From NCBI GenBank assembly GCA_011037195.1, contig JAAEAF010000260.1, positions 1 to 64,000 of the forward strand: DNA of 64,000 bases, read 5' to 3'. The position numbers were made by a program, and so were the translations under genes. Below are positions 57,408 through 64,000 of this stretch, piece after piece. This DNA is from Triatoma infestans (lineage: Eukaryota; Arthropoda; Insecta; Hemiptera; Reduviidae). Position 1 is the stretch's first letter. Every line of letters begins with the position of its first letter. The notes under the pieces were generated by a model. It was not told the origin of the DNA. It saw nothing but the letters and a program-made list of their open reading frames with translations, and did not search any database.

Positions 57408-57862
57408 TTTTTTATTGCGATGAACATGTCAAAATTTGAGAGCTTGAAGTTTTTACCGGAAATATAGTATTTGAGCGCCATTGAATATGAATATATAGAG
57501 ATAAATAAAAGAGACATATCACTTTTGTTTAAAACAGTTTTCCTAATAGATTTTTTTTAAGGATTTTTTTTTGTCGGAGAGAAAGGTTATACTTTCCGTT
57601 GAAATGTTATTTCAATTATTATACGATTCTATCATGTACAGAATATTAATTAGGATTAAATATATCGAATTTGAAGAAGATCGATCGACCGGAAGTACGA
57701 TAGTTTTTTCAGTTTTGTGCGATTTTCTCGAATAGACTTCATCGTATCTTAGGAATACCAACTTTTCATATAAAGATTTGAAACTTTTTTCCAAGAAAAT
57801 TGAATTTAGAGAGGATCTGGAGGAGCTGCAATGATATACTCCCACAAAAAATATTGAAGTCT
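57408..57862 (+). repeat. H/M repeat family, copy lacking H end
   Basis: TTTTTACCGGAAATATAGTA, ATATCACTTTTGTTTAAAAC, GATTCTATCATGTACAGAAT, GACCGGAAGTACGATAG and a partial second module. Confidence 0.8.
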
Positions 57863-58775
57863 AGTAAACAATTTTGTCTGAAACAATCATACGACTTTCA
57901 CCTATACTAATTAATAAAATTTAATCAAGAAATTTTCTGTAAAATTGCAATGTTACCATGTTTTGTTGAGCTGACCATAAAAATGGTAGGGGCGATTTCA
58001 ATTGTATACCTCAGCGCGGCTTTATGTGGAGTGCTCCATTTCAAAACCAAAAAGCCTTGTGCAGATTTAAATTTAAACTAACTGACAAATCTCCAATACT
58101 CCTATAAAATCAATCTTTTTGAGAAAAATGTTTCAAATAGAAAGTGATACATTTCTATCTATCCAGCAGCTATTCCAAGTTTAAAGAAAAATCGTTTTAA
58201 TCGTTTTCCAGAAAATTCCAAAAAAATTTAAGAACGTATTCTGTAAAATCACACTTTTGGTTAAGCAATTTCCTTCCCGTTTCTAATTATATCGCCATGT
58301 TTTATGTGTATTAATATTAATTAGGTTGGAAAACTATATATTATACCAAATTGGTACTTTAGTGGATAATTTTTCTAGGGAAAGTGTTACAAATAAAAGT
58401 GATTAGTATTTATTTGCTTAGATGGTTTGCAAAGTTTAAAGAAAATCGTTGGAGATCTTTTTTCGAGAAAATCATGAAAAAACTGAAACTGACATTGAAT
58501 AAAGTTACACTTCCGGTTGATGGATTTTGTCCGAAATCTTTGTGTTTGTGTGGCGGTGGTAATGCCTAATTGGAGTTTAAAACTTCCTGGGACTTTTCAT
58601 GTTTCAGATATTCTGTTAAAACACACAGACACATATGCAGACCATTCGGTGTAAAAAATTTTTTTCGTATTCTGGGGACCCTGAAATCATGTACTTACAG
58701 TGAAAACTTATTTTTGGAAATTTGTTCGGTTGCAATATTTTTTTGTTATCTGAGCAGTAAGAGACTGAAAATAAT
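57863..58775 (-). repeat. H/M repeat family, near-complete copy
   Basis: H end TTTGTCTGAAACAATCATAC, then ATGGTAGGGGCGATTTC, CTTTATGTGGAGTGCTCC, a module (GTAAAATCACACTTTTGG), GGAGATCTTTTTTCGAGAAA, ACTTCCGGTTGATGGATTTT, a CA stub near 58621 and the M side (GAGCAGTAAGAGACTGAAAA). Confidence 0.85.
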
Positions 58776-58804
58776 TGTTAGCTTGATGGAAATTTTTCAA
58801 TATT

Positions 58805-58862
58805 AACTTTGTAAGTTGCCGTAATAGAAAAGTCGTGTGTGTTTACAGGCAGTCTTTTTGTT
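58805..58862 (+). repeat. H/M repeat family, solitary worn H end
   Basis: GTAATAGAAAAGTCGTGTGT followed by TTTACAGGCAGTCTTTTTG. Confidence 0.55.
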
Positions 58863-59032
58863 TTGCAATTTTCTCTAAACAACTTCAACGGTTGTCTTTA
58901 ATAGTTGATATACTAACCTATCACTGAAGACAAGATTACCCTAACACTTCTTTTGGAAACTACTTTTTATCTGGAAAATTGAATTTTCTGAGGTTTCTTG
59001 AAGGGAGTGATGTTGCTTTCCTATAAAGAAAA

Positions 59033-59215
59033 GAAATCTTTTATGAAACTCTCACGCTACTTTCTCTTATTGCAGTTTACAAAATAACTCTTGTGAAAAT
59101 CATACACAGGCTCCAGACTTATACACCTACCGTTTTCTTAAAACCATTTTATCGCGCTCACAAAACTTTCAAAATATGAAAACCCTGTAACATAATAAGA
59201 GAAAGCAAAAAGAAT
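59033..59215 (-). repeat. H/M repeat family, very short copy with both ends
   Basis: AAATCTTTTATGAAACTCTC and GCTACTTTCTCTTATTGCAG at the left; ACATAATAAGAGAAAGCAAA at the right. Only about 180 bp separate the ends. Confidence 0.65.
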
Positions 59216-59719
59216 TAAAAAAAATTAAATTAATAATACTCGTAATTAATAAAAATTGCATTTGTGGAAACTAATATAACAATTACTAGTAAATTAAATT
59301 GAATGTACTGTTTACTGAGAAAGAGTTCAATTAAAATGATACGGTTTTGCAAAACCAACTGTGCATTTTCCAATCAACTATCATTTCACTAATTACTAAT
59401 ATGAAAATTGATTGGGAAATTGTGCAAACAAATTATTATTGATGAAATTTTAAATTTCTTTTAATAGAAATTAAATTTCAATATTATAAAATATAATTAA
59501 TTATTTATATATATTAGATTTTGGTATCTAGTAATAATTGGTATTTCTTTGTTTGTTTCCTTCTACTTGCAAATCTTGTCAGAAATATTTGATTGAATTC
59601 CAGGAGGCAAAATCGATATATATATATTTAACATGTATCTATTAATTATTATGATGTATATTGGATAAAATATTCCATGTTGATAGTAATTACTAATTCC
59701 CATGTTTCTTTTGTTACAG

Positions 59720-59771
59720 AACGGGACCTCTCCCTAATCCTACTCTCTTCTACACTGAAACTGTCAATCAG
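59720..59771 (+). other. possible 52-bp protein-coding exon
   Basis: A pyrimidine-rich acceptor (TTTCTTTTGTTACAG, ending 59719) and a donor (CAG before GTAGGG at 59772) bound a short stretch. Read with one leading base, it is open: TGPLPNPTLFYTETVNQ. Base composition is more balanced than the AT-rich flanks (59216-59715 and 59776-59815), and no H/M copy covers it. Acceptor phase would be one leftover base, donor phase 0. I do not recognise the peptide. A match by chance is quite possible. Confidence 0.3.
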
Positions 59772-59814
59772 GTAGGGGTCAATTTTTTTATTTTATTTTT
59801 TTGCGTTTAGCAAG

Positions 59815-60875
59815 TTACTTTCTCCTGGCTGCTGATATGAGATATTATTGCTGCGAGCATGCCAAATATTCAGATTTGAGTTTACACCGGAAATACATAT
59901 TTTGAAGTCTCCTAGTGCGAAAAAACTGTTTATAGCGAATGGTTGTATATGTGTGTGTGTGTTTGCGTAGTTGCAGAACCTCCAGAAACTGAATACTTAA
60001 CCTCCAGAAACAGGAAGCTCAATCTTGGTATTCCGTTTAGGTACCACCACCAAATCACAACACAAAGATTTCGGGCAAAATCCATCACCGGAAGTGCAAC
60101 TTTACTGAAGCTTCTTCTTTTTTTTCCCCGCTTTTTCGTGATTTTTCCGGTTTTTCATGATTCGGGGATTCTGGGGGAATAGTAATGTTTTCCTCTAAAG
60201 CCAGCTTCAGTATAGTATATGGCATACTAGAAGCATTGATAGAAATCCAAATTTGTAGAAAATCATTTAACCGGAATTTTCTCGAAAACAGCTCCAACGA
60301 GTTTCTTTAAACTTGGAATGTTTGCTGTGTAGACAGACAAGCAAGAAGGTTTGTTGATTTCGACATAATCCGTTCCATATATGGTTGCTCAGGTATAAAT
60401 CCTCACCACCATTTTTATGGCCAGCCCAACTAAACATTGTAACTATAATGAAGTTGATGAGGAGAGAAATTGGGATTGATTAATTAGACGAGATATGAAG
60501 ACACTGTTATAATATAAGTTTACACAAACTGCACTGACTTGTAATGATTTTTATAGAATAAAGGGTGGGAGTAGAGTTCTGACACGACGTGATGTATATG
60601 GTTGAATATGATAGATCGATGTCTAGATCTCTCACTGGCTTATATTTAAGTTCTCCCCACTCTAGCCTGCTTAAGTCACAGAGTACCAGAGAGAGCCTGC
60701 TTTCTCTCTCTTAATTCTCTCGTCTGTCTGCTCTCTCTTGCTGATGTAATTCTCTCTTGCTTTTACATAACGTTGCTATATTAAAGAAAATTTCTTGATT
60801 ACATTTAAGTTAGAGTAAGAGAAATTGGAATCAGTGTTACACATCAGATTTCTTGTTTTTTTTTTTTTTGTTTTT
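59815..60875 (+). repeat. H/M repeat family, full-length copy
   Basis: M end TTACTTTCTCCTGGCTGCTG, ACACCGGAAATACATATTTT, a TG slot at 59948-59964, ATTCCGTTTAGGTACCACCA, TTCGGGCAAAATCCATCACC, GTATAGTATATGGCATACTA, CTCCAACGAGTTTCTTTAAA, CCACCATTTTTATGGCCAGC. After about 60450-60770 of GC-richer extra sequence comes a degraded H end (GAGTAAGAGAAATTGG, ACACATCAGATTT). Confidence 0.8.
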
Positions 60876-61555
60876 TTTTTTTGCAATTTTAAGAAGGTCT
60901 GTATCATTTTTATTTTTAATTATTTACAAGCATATATATACAATATAAATTGTTTACAGGAGAATCAATTAAAACAAACTATGCTGATTGTTAGTTTATT
61001 AATGCTTTGTGTGTCTGTTATTGTAGTGTCTGTTGTAGTGTCTGTTATTGTAGTGTCTGTTATTGTAGTGTCTGTTGTAGTGTCTATTCTCTCTCTCTCG
61101 CTCTCAGTCTCTCTCACTCGCAGAAGGAGATTAACTAATTTTATCTTTTTATTTTATTCTGTAATAATGACAACGTTAGGTTTATTGACGGACTGTATGA
61201 CTCAGCTTCATTCTTAATGATAATACTACCTGAAAATTAACAAAACATTGCTTGTAATTTGTCTTAATTTATATATATATATAACCCTTCTTTCTATTAT
61301 TATTAATTATATTAAAACAATGGTTACCTTGAATTTAATTCTAAGAAATCTAATTTATAAATACACGTGTTTGTAATTTTCTTACCTTATAGAATTCATT
61401 TTATGATGTTACATTCGGTATAATTTGAGAAATTTTAATTTTATTTTTTCTTAAAAAAAAATTGTGTATAATCGATATTACGGAATTATCTCAGGAAATG
61501 ATTAAGTGAAACAAATTGTTGTATTGATTAACGGTTAATAATGAAAAACTAAATA
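60876..61555. other. AT-rich DNA with a small tandem repeat
   Basis: Apart from the tandem repeat at 61009-61086 and a CT tract after it, nothing was recognised. The 130-codon frame at 60825-61217 owes its length to a T-run and that repeat. Confidence 0.5.
61009..61086. repeat. tandem repeat, 12/18-bp units
   Basis: Alternating TGTCTGTTGTAG and TGTCTGTTATTGTAG-type units, followed by a CT-rich tract to about 61120. Confidence 0.85.
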
Positions 61556-61820
61556 AAAGAGCGATTTCCTTTCAATTTCGTATACTATCTTCTACACATA
61601 TAAATACCTATCACTTTTATTTGTAAATATTTTCACGGGAAAATTGTTTTTTTGGGAGGTTTTGGGGGAGCAGTAGCGTTATGCTTACCTCTCAAGTACT
61701 ACCTCAGTATAATATATGGTTTTTAAACACCTATATTATTTGAAGAAAAAAATCGGTTTACCGGAAGAATTGCGTTTTTACAGAATAGATTTCTGGGATT
61801 TTCTTTAAACTTGGAATGTG

Positions 61821-62949
61821 AAATGTTATTGGTGATATGTATTTGTGGTAGTAGCTTGTGTAGCATGAGCGGTTTTGTAAAGGGCTTGTGTGTATGTAAG
61901 TTTTAAGAGAGACAAGTATCTCTAACAATAAAAATATTCTATTAAAATAATAACTACAAGTTATTTGCAAAGAAACTTATTACTATATTGTGGAAACTAG
62001 TTAGATTGATTTTACTTAAGGTTAATGCTTAAACTGGCCACTGATGTTTACTCTAGAATGTCTGTCCTGAAAGAATGCCTTCTAATTGTTAGTTCAAATC
62101 TTCCCCTGTGAGAAGGTAGACAATGCTAACCTAGTTCTATGAACTCTAAAAGACAATGGCGGTCTTCTACCTGAATAGTCCCTTTTGCCAGCAAATGTTA
62201 CATTTTCGTTATAATTTTGATAATTTCAAATGAAATATATTTTTATATTTCTGGCATCCATCACATTATCGGATCGAAAAATTTTGGATAGAGTTGTAGA
62301 GGCTTGAAGCTTATCCTCGGGTGTGGCGAGAGGCGTGTGTAGTAAACTAAGTCATCTTGTTCTGGAGCAAACGCTGCTTGAATGTGTGAGCGTTGCTCTG
62401 GGGTTTGAACGTCTTCTTCTCGAGCGAACGCTGCGTGAGTCATTGAGCATTGCTCTGGCGATGGAACGTTTTCTTCTCCAGCGAACGCTGCTTGAGTGGG
62501 TGAGCGTTGCTCTAGTGATATTACCAGGCTGGCATGCGAACACTGCTTGGCGAGTGAGAGTGTTGCTGAGGAAGAAGTAACTGGCAAGGGTAGACAAGGC
62601 GATCAGTGTTGCCTTCTGGGTGATTGTTGTAGGGATGCATGTACTTTCTCGAATTCTTGAAGTGAATCTATATGAACCAAAAAAACAACTCTTAAGTAAT
62701 TCAAAAATAATTTAACACATAAATACACAATAATATTTCAAAAAATAAATATATTTGTTTGGAGTAATAAGCGAGCAGGTTAGATGTGCGATCACAAAGG
62801 GTATGAGAATCTTTTCCTTTGGTAGAATCTTGTGTATATTCATGTATATGCAATTCGGGCCGTTTGTATAGCTATGAGTTCCTTCAGCTATGTTGCGTTT
62901 TCTAGATACACAAATTGTTCAATTTTCCTTTTAGGCGTACTGAAAAAAA
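61821..62949. other. non-family DNA interrupting an H/M copy
   Basis: Low-copy-looking sequence with the minisatellite at 62364-62575. No transposase, reverse transcriptase or terminal repeats were identified, so how it arrived is unknown. Confidence 0.4.
62364..62575. repeat. 57-bp minisatellite, about 3.5 units
   Basis: Units begin GAGCAAACGCTGCTTGA, GAGCGAACGCTGCGTGA, CAGCGAACGCTGCTTGA and a last partial one. Each contains a second half, TGAGCGTTGCTC, that is nearly the inverse of its start, so single units can fold. Because 57 is a multiple of 3, frames stay open on both strands (19-residue periodic peptides), which is not evidence of coding. Confidence 0.85.
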
Positions 62950-63262
62950 TAATTAATTATTCAAATACAATAAAGAACATATCACTTTTATTTGAAACAT
63001 TTTTCTGAAAAAATAGATTTTAGAGGGGTATTGAGGTCTGTTGGTTAGTATAAATTTAAATTTGCACTAGTTTCCTTGGTTTGACCTAGAGCGCTCCACA
63101 TAAGGCCGTTCACGTTACAAGTAAAATCTCCTCCACCATGTTTGTTGTAGTCAGCCTAACTATAAAGTGTAATGTTGCAATTTTAATGAAAATTTCTTGA
63201 TTACATTGTAGTAATTAGGTGAGACAAAGTCGTGTGAGTGTTTCACTCCAGGTTTTTTTTTG

Positions 63263-63751
63263 TTTTTGCCACGTACTATACTTTAGTTACTCTACGGAGA
63301 TATGTAACCTAAGCATGTATTTCCGGCTTCCTCATCATCTATATTAGTTAACGGCAAGTAAACGTTATGGTTTGAAGAAAATTTATTAATATAAATTATT
63401 ACAGAAAGTCGTGTGAATGATTCACACCAGATATTTTTGATTTTATTTTAATAAAGACATAGTACGCTCATTGGGGAAGGCTTTTTATGTTTCTGTAGGT
63501 ATTTTATGTTTCTGAGCTCTAAATCTTTTACAGTAGAATTTTTCAAGCATTATTTCACTATTCTTGTAGCCCATTGTGCCTACAACCGAAAGTAGAGATT
63601 TTGCGACGTAACACTATATGTCACTGGTTTCTTCCTAAAACCATTTCCTACTATTAACCATTTTTCTTCCTTTCAAAACAATCATTACAACCATTACATT
63701 ATCCAGTGGTTAGAATTGATATCTTATGGATTACAGTAATAATGGCATGGT
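63263..63751. other. low-copy DNA with a second H end at about 63395-63440
   Basis: ACAGAAAGTCGTGTGAATGA followed by TTCACACCAGATATTTTTG is an H end in plus orientation, 150 bp after the previous one. The remainder shows no gene. Confidence 0.5.
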
Positions 63752-64000
63752 TCTATTACTTTCTGTGACTCCTAGTAAGAAGAGAAAGTAATTGCGATCG
63801 TGTCAAAGTTTCGAAATTGAGTTCTCACCGGAAATACATGTTTTGAGGTCTCCTGGGAATTGATAAAAATGTGTTTGCGAATGATCTGTGTGTGTTAGCG
63901 AAACACGAAGGTTTCGGCTAAAATTCATTAACCGGAAATGCTATGGCTTCAACGATTTTTTTTACTAAACTTTGTATACACCCATCAATTTTATTTCAAA
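63752..64000 (+). repeat. H/M repeat family, copy running off the window
   Basis: M end TTACTTTCTGTGACTCCTAG, ATTGCGATCGTGTCAAAG, CTCACCGGAAATACATGTTT, CACGAAGGTTTCGGC and CATTAACCGGAAATGC. The TG slot is very short (63888-63896). Confidence 0.85.

Larger units (their letters stand above)
61556..63262 (+). repeat. H/M repeat family copy split by about 1.1 kb
   Basis: 61556-61820 holds TTTCCTTTCAATTTCGTATA, AGCAGTAGCGTTATGCTTAC and ATCGGTTTACCGGAAG. 62950-63262 continues with ATATCACTTTTATTTGAAAC, GAGCGCTCCACATAAGGCCG and the H end (GACAAAGTCGTGTGAGTG, TTTCACTCCAGG, T-run). The break falls inside the second module. The sequence between includes the 57-bp minisatellite. Confidence 0.75.

Noticed and set aside
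60825..61217. 130-codon plus-strand frame, membrane-like
   Set aside because: Hydrophobic character comes from a T-run and the TGTCTGTTGTAG tandem repeat.

Overview
This window looks like non-coding DNA (intergenic or a very long intron) from an AT-rich, transposon-loaded animal genome, most likely an insect. The insect call rests on the mix of mariner, pogo/Tigger, several non-LTR retrotransposon lineages and Penelope-like ends, and on abundant CA/TG and TATG microsatellites. A hemipteran is possible but unproven. No host gene was recognised; the only hint is one possible 52-bp exon at 59720-59771. There are no bacterial, plasmid or CRISPR features.

The dominant component is one high-copy repeat family, called here the H/M family, in about 35 full or partial copies on both strands. 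One end (H end) carries a short hairpin, GTGTGAGTGTTTCACACC, next to a T-run. The other end (M end) reads ACTTTCTCTTACT and then a conserved block around GCGATCGTGTCAAA. Between them lie a (CA/TG)n slot at a fixed place and one or more ~300-bp modules that repeat in tandem. It encodes nothing and I cannot assign it to a known class. '+' copies read M end to H end from left to right; '-' copies the reverse.

Layout: 1-332 microsatellites; 333-3582 unassigned AT-rich DNA; 3583-5215 H/M fragment, decayed LINE and decayed minus-strand mariner; 5612-25254 H/M copies in both orientations, with a nested TA-flanked non-autonomous DNA transposon (18000-18585), a LINE tail (20927-21300), a 555-bp tandem duplication (23134-24243) and GC-richer low-copy islands; 25480-30290 a nearly intact non-LTR retrotransposon (ORF1 plus endonuclease/reverse transcriptase ORF2), flanked by inverted ~119-bp Penelope-like end fragments (25255-25373 and 30955-31073); 31712-40990 more H/M copies, one split by a mariner (38428-39736); 41513-42071 a pogo/Tigger deletion derivative; 43108-44125 a 21-bp minisatellite and an RTE-like LINE tail, both inside an H/M copy; 47696-48560 two palindromes with hammerhead-like motifs; 50396-50690 and 55200-55410 LINE remnants; 52280-53289 the cleanest full H/M copy; about 56000-56176 a tRNA-derived SINE-like element; 59815-64000 more H/M copies with two minisatellites.

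Only the LINE at 25480-30290 looks recently able to move. Its ORF1 and ORF2 share one frame, separated by a single TGA with no ATG at the start of ORF2, and its last ~100 codons are cut off by a one-base shift in an A-run. Everything else is decayed or non-autonomous. Nested insertions give relative ages: the H/M family is older than the mariner, the TA-flanked DNA transposon and the RTE-like LINE that interrupt its copies.
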